From the NCBI RefSeq assembly GCF_022605725.1, contig NC_065567.1, positions 28,375,127 through 28,439,126 of the forward strand: a stretch of DNA of 64,000 bases. The letters run 5' to 3'. Made by a program: the position numbers and the translations under genes. The notes below the pieces were generated by a model that was not told the origin of the DNA, searched no databases, and saw nothing but the letters and a program-made list of their open reading frames with translations. This DNA is from Anthonomus grandis grandis. Its lineage: Eukaryota; Arthropoda; Insecta; Coleoptera; Curculionidae. Shown piece by piece: positions 22,980-34,224 of the stretch. Within the stretch, counting starts at the first letter, position 1; each line of letters opens with the position of its first letter.

Positions 22980-23262
22980 TGCTTGAGAAAAAAATGCTTT
23001 TTACGAAATTTAGGTGATAAAAAAATATATGTAGTTTTTTATATCTATAGCTGTTCTCAGATAACCTTAAGGTTTTTAAGTAAAACGTGAAAAATCCCTA
23101 TTTTATTTCTCGAAACAAGGCGTATCACTCTGTAAATAGCAGTAGTAAAGGTAAACCATTAAGTTAAAAAAAAATCAGTATAACGTGTATGCCACTGTGT
23201 AGGATACGGTATACTTTTCATACACGTATATATGTTATAGTGTATGAAAGTAAAATGAATTA

Positions 23263-25618
23263 GGGTAGAGTTGGGACAGATGACGCACCTTTTTTTGTTG
23301 CGTGATAAAGTTTATAGTTCTAACATTGGGAGACAGTAAATAAAGACCACATTTAAATGTTTAAGTTTATATGTGAAAAATGTGTAAGAAAAAAGTATTA
23401 AGCTCACATTAAATATAGGTAGTTTAAATAAAATAAAAAAAGTAACAGAAAGAATTCTAGAAAATATGAATTAAATATTAACATGGCTATTTTTTAAAAA
23501 CTAGTTTAGCACATAACATGCAATGTGAGGTGCAGGAAAAAGCATGAACCCATCTCTCACATTTAACACATTTTATCCAGTCTACAGTGGTTGTTTGGTC
23601 GTACTTTTCTAAGCAATCAACACATTCATTCTCATCAAAAATCTCGTCATCGGTGGAATCATTAATTGAAAAATCATCATCATTATCTGATGATGACGAC
23701 TGACTTTCAACTAATTTGCGTTTGGCAGAATTAAGAGTACTCACGCGAGAAAGTGCGAGTGCTTTTCTTGGCTTCAAGCTCTAGTTTTTTTGAGTCTTTT
23801 TTTTTTCAAAATCTTGATAGGGCTAGTTAGGTCTTGAGCAGACTATTTTCTTCTTTTTGGATTCTTTGAAGCTACGATCTTGGGAACAGGAGAAAGATCT
23901 TCTAAAATCTTTGAAGGCGTCCAATCTGATGTACAAGTGACAGGCACTGCAGAATGATTATCCAATGTCTTAAAAGGGGAAGAGTTTGAACTTGTCAATG
24001 CTACATTGGGTGTTAATGTGGATTAAGGAGGACCAGGTTTCTGAGCGTTCACTTGGTAAATGTTGAGAAGGTAGTTCATTTTCCTCGGCAGAAAGAAAAG
24101 CATGATCTGGGATAGCAGATGGTTTCAAGGGGTAAATTACTGTAGCACGAAATCCTGATATTCCAATCTCAGTTGTTGCTGCACGTATCCAAGAATCAGC
24201 AAGAAGTTTTTCAAAATGTCTAGATTCAATACGTTTGCCTGGATTTGCCCTTATAAATTCATCACATGCACGTTTAAAGTAACTTTTCAGTGGCTTAAAA
24301 AAAAGAGCGATCAAGGGATTGTAAAAAATGGGTAGTATGGCTGGGCAGGCATAATAATAAAATGTCATTTTCCAGGGCAGTTTCTAGCATTTCATAGGGG
24401 TTCATATGAGAACCATGACCATCTAAAATCAGGAGACACTTTCCAGCTGGCTTCCTGGGTTTGAAGTGATTTGTTAGCCAATCCATGAACAGCTTTTTTT
24501 TTTTATTTTCATTTTAATTATGGCTGCGGGCGGCATATTTTTTTCCCAAACTTGTTGCTTCTTCACCTCCTAAAAAATACAATATGGTGGTAAAAATGAA
24601 CCTTCTGCATTACAGCAAGCCACGAGTTATAGTCTCTCCTCTTTCTTGACCTTTAATAACATGAATATCTTTACTTCTTTTTGCAGCGATAACTTTTCCA
24701 GGATCATTGTTAAGCTGCAAGCCACTTTCATCCATATTAAAAATATTCAAAGGCTTATTAATTTAGCAAATCATTATCTGTTAACATTTTTGATAATAAT
24801 TGAAAATAATTATTAACCTCTTCTTTATTAAGCCCTTGAGCTCTTGCTAAAGAGACGCCCTTTGCTTTTCTTATCGAAAAGCTCTTATTTCGATTTAAAA
24901 AAAGTTTCAACCAATCTTTTCCGGCCATATGGGCTTTCGATACCCAACGATTTTGCTAAATTGTAGGTTAAAATTCTAACAGTAGTTCTTGTTGGTGCAA
25001 ATCCAGAATTTTGTAGCTTTTTAATATGCTCACAAAGCTTTTTTCAACATCCTCCCCCAAAAGTGATTCTAGTGATCTTAGCGTTCTTTCAGGAATATTA
25101 TTTTCTCTTGCAGCATGTCTTATTGAAAGGTTTCTGACTCTTACAGCTTTTAGCAGTTCTTCTTCTGTTCATTTGCCCCTTGAACTTTTTCTAGGACCAT
25201 AAAATGTTGAAGGATCTGAAAATAAAGATTGGCTTAAAAAAGTGAACAAATTTTTATAAATTATGCGTCATCTATCCCAGATGTGTGGGAGAGATGACGC
25301 ACCAATATTATTCTATATGTTATGAACTAAACGCACTTGCCTTAATATAAGCACGTTACTAATATAACCTAGTTTTTCCTACGGCAAGTATTTTTTTGGT
25401 TATTCACGAACTTTGGTTAAAATAAAATATTTTTTAACATGTTTCGAAACTTCGTGGTACTTACCAATTAGAAAAATTATACTGCACTTATATTTTAACG
25501 CCTTTTTATATAAAAAAACAAGAGAAACCGAAAACAGTACTAGCTCTATGCACGACTAATAAATTGGGTATGGTTACATGGTAATTTTGGCTCTGCGTCA
25601 TCTGTCCCGACTTTACCC
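23263..25618 (-). mobile_element. Degenerate pogo-type DNA transposon with 25-bp TIRs
   Basis: The two ends are inverted repeats of 25 bp (23263-23287 and 25594-25618) sharing GGGACAGATGACGCA, with three mismatches overall. TA dinucleotides flank both sides (23261-23262 and 25619-25620), the target duplication of pogo and other Tc1/mariner-superfamily elements. The only gene inside is a broken CENP-B/Tigger-type transposase on the minus strand. A subterminal hairpin at 25264-25301 carries two further copies of the TIR core (TGCGTCATCT and AGATGACGCA), plausible extra transposase-binding sites. Total length 2356 bp. Confidence 0.9.
23487..25199 (-). pseudogene. pogo/Tigger-type transposase with C-terminal zinc finger (decayed)
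   Basis: The reading runs from right to left. An N-terminal helix-turn-helix of the Psq/CENP-B type reads TEEELLKAVRVRNLSIRHAA at about 25170-25110. The DDE nuclease follows: its first acidic residue is in NMDESGLQLNNDPGK (Asp at 24730-24732), the second in LLILDGHGSHMNPYE (Asp at 24421-24423), the third in HTTHFLQSLD about 37 residues later. A block reading GISGFRATVIYPLKPSAIPD comes next. Last, after an acidic serine-rich linker (about 23720-23620), is a cysteine-rich tail CVDCLEKY...WIKCVKCERWVH...C, PHD-like, ending at 23487. An in-frame TGA at 25171-25169 and several frameshifts make it non-functional. The same domain order is known in insect Tigger-derived proteins. The true start was not identified. 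Confidence 0.88.
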
Positions 25619-25800
25619 TATTATACACAAAGAAATTTAGAATAAAATAGGAAATGCATTAATGTGTATGAAGTAATAATTATATCAAATAAGATATACA
25701 AATAAAAAAAGTCTAGTTTTCAAATACAAATTTGCTCAAAAATAAACACGAATTTAAAAAATAAAATATATTTAAAAATATGTAGTTGTATACTTTTAGT

Positions 25801-25990
25801 ACTGTATCATCAGCATACATCAAGTTATTAATGGATATTTAATTTATGTTAACTCCTTTTGTTTTAATGCAGTTTTCATAATTTCCTCCAAATAAAGTTT
25901 AAATAGGGCCGGTGACAGAATAGACCTTTGCCTGACTCCCTTTTATTAATTTTTTAGCATGTCCTTCTACCCTTAACATTAACCTATTAT
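25801..25990 (-). pseudogene. Non-LTR reverse transcriptase fragment
   Basis: The minus strand reads GVRQRSILSPALFKLYLEEI from 25939, then, in a shifted frame, MYADDT at 25820-25803. G-V-R-Q-x-x-x-L-S-P-x-L-F is the strongly conserved block before the palm of reverse transcriptase. Y-A-D-D holds the two catalytic aspartates that bind metal. The blocks are far too short and too close together to form an enzyme; a frameshift lies between them and the rest is missing. Sequence further left (to about 25700) loses all resemblance. It is a small, old fragment of a LINE-like retrotransposon. Confidence 0.8.
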
Positions 25991-27509
25991 TGTAACACTT
26001 AAATATTTAAATGAAAATAGTGGAAAAATTATTTGTGATAATCACAAACCCTCAGTCAATAAATGATAAAGCTTAAAATCCTTTGCACCATTTAAAAATG
26101 TATGCTACAAACATGGTAAATATTTAAATAAAGACAATTTGGCATAAGTAGTAAAAATCGAATTTGGCAACAAGGTTAGTAAAAACCTTAAAATCATCAC
26201 TTCAACTTCCTGGGAAAAACAAATAATTACTTCAAATGTTAATCTTAAGCAAAATAATTAATTAAAAAGAATTTTAAATTTTATTTCAAGCGCATGCCTA
26301 AATCACTTTCGACTAGATTAATGCCTATGAGTTATTCAAGTTGATTCCAATTGCCAACGCCTGCCTCTATAATAATCGAACCAAAACGGTTTTAATATAA
26401 AGAAAGGTGTTAAGCGAAAGCAAAATATTAACTTTCGTTATCTTAAGAGCGGCGATATCTTAATTAAGCAACGGTTAATCTGGAAAATTAGTGCAGCATC
26501 TCCTTTGAAGCGGGCCCAGTGCACAGTAAAAGGGTAATTATCTAGAAGCCATCCTAATCAGTGGCACTGGCTTGAATGAAAAGTCTCAATTAGTCTTCTC
26601 AAACCGTAAAAACTATTGATGCTAACTGAAAACAGATACCAGTGAAAAGGACCGATGCACTGGTAATCAGTAAAAGCTTTCGGGCTATTGTGGGAATTTT
26701 ATAAAGGTTTACAAAGATTCATTACGGCTTTCGACGAGACAAAAACTAACAAAAACTTCCCAATGATGCGTTCTTTAATTTTTTTTTTCTTAAGACAAAG
26801 TAATTAGGACGAGTTTTTAAGGAAACAACACATATAGTTTTTCGAGGCAAAATTTTCTTATAATAATTTATAATGGGATAATTTTACCCTTTCTATAGTA
26901 CGTTATTTAAAGCATTATAAAATTTACAAATGAATATGACAATATAATTCTTTAATAAAAAATCGAGAGTTCTAATACGTGGTATTTGGTACAAGACGGT
27001 CAATATATATAAAATGTTGGCATAACTTAAATGGATATAAATTGCACTTTCTTCTTGGTAAATATTATTTTATCCAACAAAACATGCAGACTTACATATA
27101 TTTTTTGAGTCATCTACTAAGACCTGAACTTTGAGAGAATAAATTTAAAACTCATTATATGAATCATATAAGAAACTGGCATAACTTAAACAAATATGAA
27201 TGTCACTTTCTCTTAACTAACCCTTAATTAATAATACAATTTTTTTATTTTCTATACGTCAATCTTTCCTACCCAGTGCTGAATCCAAAATAATTTCTCT
27301 ATTATTTGCCTGCAGTTAAATTGCATAAGAAGCAAAAGCATCTTAATAAAAAAAAAATTAATTTGGACGGTCGCCCTTCGTCGCTTTATCCATTAATACA
27401 GAATTTTATATTATCTATAGTTCTACCAGTATTACTCTTTAAGATTCATTATTAAAACTGTACAAAAATCTGTAATTAATTAATAAGAAATCTGTAAATT
27501 ATAAAATGA
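25991..27509. other. Non-repetitive DNA with two isolated repeat motifs
   Basis: No gene is seen. Between about 26,280 and 26,760 base composition is more balanced, without long frames. GGCATAACTTAAATGGATAT near 27014 and GGCATAACTTAAACAAATAT near 27178 are two isolated copies of the motif that dominates 4.5-11 kb. Confidence 0.45.
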
Positions 27510-29375
27510 TAAATGATTAAAATGATATTAGAGAGAGCTGAGATGTGGTGGAAAGTCAAAAGTTGGACTTGTTACCTCTTTTTATGCATACAAACCGATC
27601 TGAGTCCCATGAATCTTTGACGATCGTTATGAAATCATGCTTGTCGGTTGTAAACGAATTAACGTAATAAGAAAAGTAACTTTTTAAAATGATTGAGGAC
27701 GTTAGAGAGAGGTGAGATGCGGTAGAATGTCAAAAAGTGGACTTTTAACCTCTTTTTTGACTTAAATCTTTATCTCAGGCCCAGGAATCATTGACGACCG
27801 CCATGAAATTATGTCTGTCGTTTGTAAACATATTAATGAATTAAGAAAAGTAACATTTTAGAAGGATTCAGGACCTAGGAGAGAGATGACATGCGGTAGA
27901 AAGTCAAAAAGTGGACTTTTAACCCCTTTTTTGACCTAAATCTTTATCTAAGACCGAGGAACCATTGACAATCGCTATGAAATCAGGCTTATCGTTTGTA
28001 AACAGATTAACGAAATAAGAAAAGTAACTTTTTAAAATGTTTGAGGACGTTAGAGAGAGGTGAGATGCGGTAGAAAATCAAAAAGTGGACTTTTAACCCC
28101 TTTTTTGACCTAAATCATTATTTCAGGCCCAGGAATCATTGACGATCGCTATGAAATCATGCTTGTCATTTGTAAACAGATTAACGAAATAAGAAAAGTA
28201 ACTTTTTAAAATGATTGAGGACGTTAGAGAGAGGTGACATGTGGTAGAAATTCAAAAAGTGGACTTTTAACCCCTTTTTTGACCTAAATCTTTATCTAAG
28301 ACCGAGGAACCATTGACAATCGCTATGAAATCAGGCTTGTCGTTTGTAAATAGATTAACGAAATAAGAAAAGTAACTTTTTAAAATTATTGAGGACGTTA
28401 GAGAGAGGTGAGATGCGGTAGAGAGTCAAAAAGTGGACTTTTAACCCCTTTTTTGACCTAAATCTTTACCTCAGGCCCAGGAATCATTGACGATCGCTAT
28501 GAAATCATGCTTGTCATTTGTAAACAGATTAACGAAATAAGAAAATTAACTTTTTAAGATGATTGAGGACGTTAGAGAGAGGTAACATGCGGTAGAAAGT
28601 CAAAAAGTGGACTTTTACCCCTTTTTTTGACATAAATCTTTATCTCAGGTCCAGGAATCATTGACGATCGCTATGAAATCATGCTTGTCATTTGTAAACA
28701 GATTAACGAAATAAGAAAAGTAACTTTTTAAGATGATTTAGGACGTTAGAGGGAGGTGAGATGCGGTAGAAAATCAAAAAGCGGACTTTTAACCCCTTTT
28801 TTGACCTAAATTATTATCTCAGGCCTAGGAATCATTGACGATCGCTATGAAATCATGATTATCAGTTGTAAACATATTATTGAAATAATAAAAGTAACTT
28901 TTTAAAATGTTTGAGGACGTTAGAGAGAGGTGAGATGCGGTAGAAAATCAAAAAGTAGACTTTTAACCCCTTTTTTGACCTAAATCTTTACCTCAGGCCC
29001 AGGAATCATTGACGATCGCTATGAAATCATGATTATCGTTTGTAAACAGATTAACGAAATAAAAAAATTAACTTTTTAAGATGATTGAGGACGTTAGAGA
29101 GAGGTAACATGCGGTAGAAAGTCAAAAAGTGGACTTTTAACCCTTTTTTTGACCTAAATCTTTATCTCATGCTCAGGAATAAATGACGGTCGCTATGAAA
29201 TAATGCTTCTCATTTGTAAGTAAAAATTATTATTTTTAAAGAATTGAAAACATTAGTGAGCAGTGAAATGCGGTAGAAACTCAAACATTTTACTTTTCAT
29301 AATAGTTATAAAAATAACTGACGATCGAAACAAAATAATGTGCGTTGTCTTTAAAAAGTCCAACTAAACAAGAAT
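27510..29375 (+). repeat. ~174-bp satellite array, plus orientation, 10-11 copies
   Basis: The block GAGGACGTTAGAGAGAGGTG followed by AGATGCGGTAGAAAGTCAAA recurs at about 27523, 27695, 27868, 28042, 28216, 28391, 28563, 28737, 28912, 29088 and, degraded, 29241. Each unit also has TGGACTTTTAACCCCTTTTT, ATTGACGATCGCTATGAAAT and GTAAACAGATTAACGAAATA. Copies are highly similar in the middle and degenerate at both edges. The same unit is found in opposite orientation at 34225-35515. Confidence 0.95.
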
Positions 29376-30821
29376 TTCTGTACAACCATAAGAAACTCCA
29401 TGAAATTTCTCCTTAATCTTGTTTAATCCCGTCATGATTACTTACACTCAGCAAATCTGTTCACCGAACCCAAAAATTCGTTTATTTTCTCTCCTATAAG
29501 CTGAAGCTAATAAACAGTATTAGCGACAGCACACAAAGGAACGACATCTAGGAAAATAAATTGTTAATTTAAAGAAATCGGAGATATCAGGATAAGGGTA
29601 TGGAAATTGGGCAGACCCTCTTTGCGGAGGACCTTATCTGAATAACTCATAGCGTTTAGATAGCAATCACAATCGACCGGATAGCTACAGCTACAGCTAC
29701 GGCCCTGCCGTGGCCGCCTCGCAGCTCCGTAACTGAGCTGTAAAGCTGAAGAGAACTGACGTGGTTTCGGTTACGCGCTTGGATTTGTTTATGTCGTGAT
29801 TTGTCGGTTAGATTGTCCCTGTTTTTTTTTGTCTTATACAATTATAATCTTGATTACGTGTTGAGAGAAAAAAAAGTTTACCAAAAACGTCCGCCATATA
29901 TATAAACATTCGTTAACCCCGATAAAATCGGAGGGATAGAAATTATAAAGCCCTTTAAGTTAAGTAGGATTTGCAACTGGAAGTTTTCTCCCTCGTAATT
30001 TTCAAAGTTTTATACCTAGGCAGCAAGGATGCGAAAGTTTTTATTAAGTAGCGTTAACATTTAGAAGATGTTACGACCTTTGAGCTAAGATCTTTTAGTA
30101 TGGAGTCTGGAAAAAGTTAAAGAAATACAGTGTTGAGGAAACTGAGAGGGACTGCGGAAATATTACCTTTTATCCATTTTATGATAGCATGATGAACTCT
30201 TTGTTTTTAAAGATCAAAAAAATACACCCTATAGTAATGTAATTGATAGAAATTGCTTTTAGTACATAAATCATCATTTACATTAGACATATTACAGATG
30301 TCCCTATATTGTATTTCAGGGCTATAATTACGTAGTTTAATATCATGCTTTGTACAACAGCCGACTCGTACATGTAATATTTCTGACATTACTTATGTTT
30401 TATGTGTATATATCAGATAGTTGCAATAATTAATTTCTAGTTAAATTAACATTACTGATTGTAAAATCGATTTATATATTTCCATTGGGTGTTATATAGT
30501 TCCCCCTTCCTTTTTGACTGAAAGTTTAAGTTTTGAAAAAATTATAGAGACAGTAATGTACAAGTGTGGCGTGCATAGAAGTGGTTTTAGGTTCGTTACG
30601 TTTTGAAATGTACTTGTTTATGTAACGTTAATTTGCTTAAAATGATTATTTTTAAGTGCATGGGAAAATAGAATTGATTCTTCCAGGCAGTTAAGGTCAT
30701 ACTTTATCCTTTTTGATTAAAATCGTCATTTCAATAGTCAATATTTATAGAGAAGTGGTCGATGGAACTTCAAGCTGTTTAAAAATTGTACTAAAAACAC
30801 CTGGTTTTGGACAATTTTGTA
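29376..30821. other. Non-repetitive segment between satellite and mariner element
   Basis: No supported gene. A GC-rich patch at about 29,660-29,780 contains a CTACAG hexamer repeated in tandem (29684-29701) and a GGCCGCC core. The minus-strand frames 29656-29841 and 30207-30389 have no recognisable domains. A single CCAGGCA motif followed by GTTAAGG lies at 30683. Confidence 0.45.
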
Positions 30822-31635
30822 CAGGGTGTCCCATTAAGAATGTTCCTCGGCTGTATCTCAGGCCCCAATAATCGTAGAGCGTTGGAAAAAAAAATTAGTA
30901 TAAAAGTGGGTCAAAAAAAATAGCTGGAAAATATTTTGAAGTTCATTGGTCAACCGCTAAAGGGCGTTCTAGCTACTTAAAAACTTTAAAGTCAATTTTT
31001 TCCAAAAAACTTTTAACAACTTGCATTCCAAAATATTCCTGATAAAAATGTTCTGACAACCATTTTTGTCAAATGTCAAATAAAGTGGTGAGGAGAGTTT
31101 CTATCTTAAATGAGAAAAATGATAAGAAGTAGGCTTTGGCTGCATCGATTTTTTTAAAACAACTTTTATTTAAAAGTTTTTTTATTGCTTTATTTTTCTA
31201 CTAAAAAGATATTATTGGAAAATTTTCCTAAAACCCGCTAGATGGCGTCTACTTCTAACTTACGCTATTCGACTGACTATTTTAAGAAACTCAAATGCAA
31301 CCATGTGTGTTTTTTTACATTATTAAGAGCAGAGAACAAAGCTTAATAATTTAGTAAAAACCGCATTTTGATATTACGTCTCTAGCTAAAGTTACAAAAA
31401 AAAATGTGTTCATTAGAAAGTGAAAACATCAAATATGGTTGTTAAGTTCTATTTACCAGCCGGGTTAAAAAAAACTGGGGTCTAAATGAATCTTTGTGTA
31501 GAGAAACAATCTTGGTATACCAGCTTTTTAGAAATTCCCGAAGGTGGCGTTTATTTGTACACTTCTTTATACAGGAAGTTTCAGCGGGAATAAATCTATT
31601 CAATATAAGAAAACTATGCATAGGAACGTTTTAAA
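30822..31635 (+). repeat. Left terminal inverted repeat of the mariner-type element
   Basis: It is the reverse complement of 33338-34183. Landmarks shared by both arms include CTGTATCTCAGGCCCCAATA, the GCTTTGGCTGCATCGA box, CCAAGATTGTTTCTC in complement, and TGCATAGGAACGTTTTAAAT at the inner edge. Homopolymer-length differences account for much of the 32-bp size difference. Confidence 0.92.
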
Positions 31636-31680
31636 TTTTTGGACAACGTAGCAACAAATAATACCACATGATGTGCTAAA

Positions 31681-31758
31681 CCAAAGTTTACTGAATAAAA
31701 TACTTAATATAAATATATATATTTAAAATTATAATAAATTTTATTCAGTAAACTTTGG
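31681..31758. repeat. Internal palindrome with 21-bp perfect arms
   Basis: CCAAAGTTTACTGAATAAAA at 31681 is the exact reverse complement of TTTTATTCAGTAAACTTTGG ending at 31758. The loop is 36 bp of almost pure A and T. It lies just inside the left TIR and has no counterpart at the right. It may be a small foldback insertion, or a structured leader of the transposase gene. Confidence 0.8.
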
Positions 31759-32048
31759 CTAAACTAAGTTAAAAGAATAATATTAAAAAAAATACAGCAA
31801 CATATTAGTTGTGTTTATAAAGGAACTAAAAATTGAAGTTTATATAAGATTATCGATTAGCAGTTTATTCGAATATAAATAAATAGGTAATTAAATTATG
31901 CCAATTTTAATAATAAGTTGACTTTGCATTTGTTTAAAAAACAAAAAGGCCGGTGACAACTCTATGACAGCTGCTTAAAAGTTTTCGGTGGTCCTATAAA
32001 TTTAGTTATTTATTTCGATCAGAGTTTATTCTTTGACTTTAATTTAAA

Positions 32049-33167
32049 ATGCGTCTGTCTTTGCAAGAGACTTGTTTTGAAAATGCTACTATAGCTGCAA
32101 GGCTGTATGCTCAACGTTTTCCTCAAAACCGGCGTCTGAGTAGAGGCATATTTCTTCGTTTAGCCCGTCGTTTTCGGACAACAGGTAGTGTAGTCCATTC
32201 AACCTACCGTAGACAAGATCGCAGGAGAACGGAGGAAAACATAAAAAATTGTTTGGCCTATGTAGAATTTGATCCGCACTTAAGCATCAGAACTATTTCA
32301 GGCGATTTAGGCATACCTTGTTCTGTAGTTCACAGAATGTTGCAAGAACACAGGTATTACACAATTTTTCAAAAATAAGTGCCTAGATACTCACTTAATT
32401 GAATTTTTTTTGCATATAGATTTCATCCATTCCGTATAGTACTCCACCAGGCATTAAATCTAGAAGACTATGACAGAAGACTAGATTATTGTCATTGGAT
32501 GGAGAATATGTTGCTCGAAAATCCAAATTTTCTCAACGAAATTTTATGGACAGACGAAGCAACGTTCAATAGTGACGGAGGAGTTAACAGACATAATATG
32601 CACTATTCTGGTCTGAAACTAACCCTCGTTGGATGCGCGAGATCCAGCATCAGGGAAGGTGGAGTGTTAATGTCTGGTGCGGTGTAATAGGATCTCAGGT
32701 TATAGGTCCATTTTTATTTGATGAGAGCCTAACTAGAGAACGATATCTTGGATTTTTAAGAAATGAGCTCCCAGCATTATTAGAAGAGGTGCCTCTGTTT
32801 ATAAGAGCCAGCATGTTTTTACAACATGACGGATGCCCGGCTCATTTCGCGGTACAAGTGCGAACGTTCTTTAATCAGTGGTACCCTGATCGGTGGATTG
32901 GCAGAGGTAGGTTTTTCCCTTGGCCGGCAAGGTAATTTTATCGTTATAGAAACATTATTAGATTACATTGCATATACTTGCAGATCGCCAGATTTAACCT
33001 GTCTTGACTTTTATTTATGGGGTAGAATAAAAGTCATTGTATTTTCTTCGATTCCTACTAATAGAGAAAATATGAAACAGCGAATAAGGGGCGCTATTCG
33101 GAGTTTACCAGCCGTGGAATCAACCCGACGAAGAGTTCAAAATTGTATAGAACAAGACGGACGATAA
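32049..33167 (+). pseudogene. DUF4817/Tc1-mariner-type transposase, two introns, one frameshift
   Basis: The first exon (32049-32353) encodes a helix-turn-helix domain containing ENATIAARLYAQRFPQNRRL and a second one, LSIRTISGDLGIPCSVVHRM. The second exon (32420-32931) begins inside the arginine codon before FHPFRIVLHQAL. It carries the first catalytic Asp (EILWTDEATF) and the second (LQHDGCPAHF). The third exon (32984-33167) supplies SPDLTCLDFYLWG, where D of LD is the likely third catalytic residue. Introns of 66 bp (32354-32419) and 52 bp (32932-32983) follow GT-AG, sit in the same codon phase, and remove in-frame stops. Two extra bases at 32607-32608, between NRHNMHY and WSETNPRW, break the frame. 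Without them the product would be about 332 residues, normal for the family. The short N terminus before the first helix suggests the true start could differ. Confidence 0.88.
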
Positions 33168-33337
33168 TTCGAACACCTCGGCAGGCATTAGATTAGTGTA
33201 GGAATTAAAATAATATTATTTTTTATTCCATTTAAAATAAGCAAGATTTTTATCTTTTTTCAGTTTAATCGGTTCCAAGTGCCAAAACTATGAAAATATT
33301 TTTATCGTGTTACAATGACGCATCGACGTTGATAAAT

Positions 33338-34183
33338 ATTTAAAACGTTCCTATGCATAGTTTTCCTAGTTTTCCCATAAACATTGATTTATTACCAACG
33401 AAACTTTCTGTATAAAGAAGTGTATAAATAAACGCCACCTTCCAGAATTTCTAAAAAGCTGGTATACCAAGATTGTTTCTCTACACAAAGATTCATTTAG
33501 ACCCCAGTTTTTTTTAACCCGGCTGGTAAATAGAACTTAACGACCATATTTGATGTTTTCACTTTCTAATAAACACATTTTTTTTTGTAACTTTAGTTAG
33601 AGACGTAATATCAAAATGCGGTTTTTACTAAATTATTAAGCTTTGTTCTCCGCTCTTAATACCGTAAAAAAACACACATGGTTGCATTTGAGTTTCTTAA
33701 AATAATCAGTCGAATAGCGTAAGTTAGAAGTAGACGCCCCCTAGCGGGTTTTAGGAAAATTTTCCAATAATATCTTTTTGGTAGAAAAATAAAACAATAA
33801 AAGAGCTTTTAAATAAAAGTTGTTTTAAAAAAATTGATGCAGCCAAAGCCTACTTCTTATCATTTTTCTCATTTAAGATAGAAACTCTCCTCACCACTTT
33901 ATTTGACATTTGACAAAAATGGTTATCAGAACATTTTTGTCAGGAATACTTTGTAGATTATTTTGATAATATTTTGGGATGCACGTTATTAAAGGTTTTT
34001 TGGAAAAAATAGACTTTAAAGTTTTTAAGTAGCTAGAACGCCCTCTAGCGGTTGACCAATGAACTTCAAAATATTTTCCAGCTATTTTTTTTTGGCCCAC
34101 TTTTATACTAATTTTTTTTTCAACGCTCTACGATTATTGGGGCCTGAGATACAGCCGAGGAACATTCTTAATGGGACACCCTG
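33338..34183 (-). repeat. Right terminal inverted repeat of the mariner-type element
   Basis: Reverse complement of 30822-31635. The minus-strand frame at 33891-34100 falls wholly in this repeat, is not preserved in the left arm, and is therefore not a gene. Confidence 0.92.
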
Positions 34184-34224
34184 TACATTTCTAGGAAAAG
34201 CAATGCCATTTTAAATAATTAAAT

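Larger units (their letters stand above)
30822..34183 (+). mobile_element. 3.36-kb mariner-superfamily transposon with ~0.8-kb TIRs
   Basis: The element starts CAGGGTGTCCCATTAAGAAT and ends in its reverse complement. It is flanked by TA on both sides (30820-30821 and 34184-34185), the target duplication of the superfamily. The inverted repeats are exceptionally long, about 814 bp left and 846 bp right, and remain clearly alignable throughout. Between them lies one spliced transposase gene on the plus strand plus a ~78-bp palindrome at 31681-31758. It is intact end to end, apart from one frameshift in the gene and small differences between the TIRs. Confidence 0.93.

Noticed and set aside
23487..23777. 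Independent host PHD-finger gene
   Set aside because: It is in line with the pogo transposase remnants on the same strand, lies within the same TIRs, and matches the C-terminal finger known from Tigger-type proteins.
33891..34100. 69-residue minus-strand ORF
   Set aside because: It lies completely in the right TIR of the mariner element, and the left arm does not keep it open.
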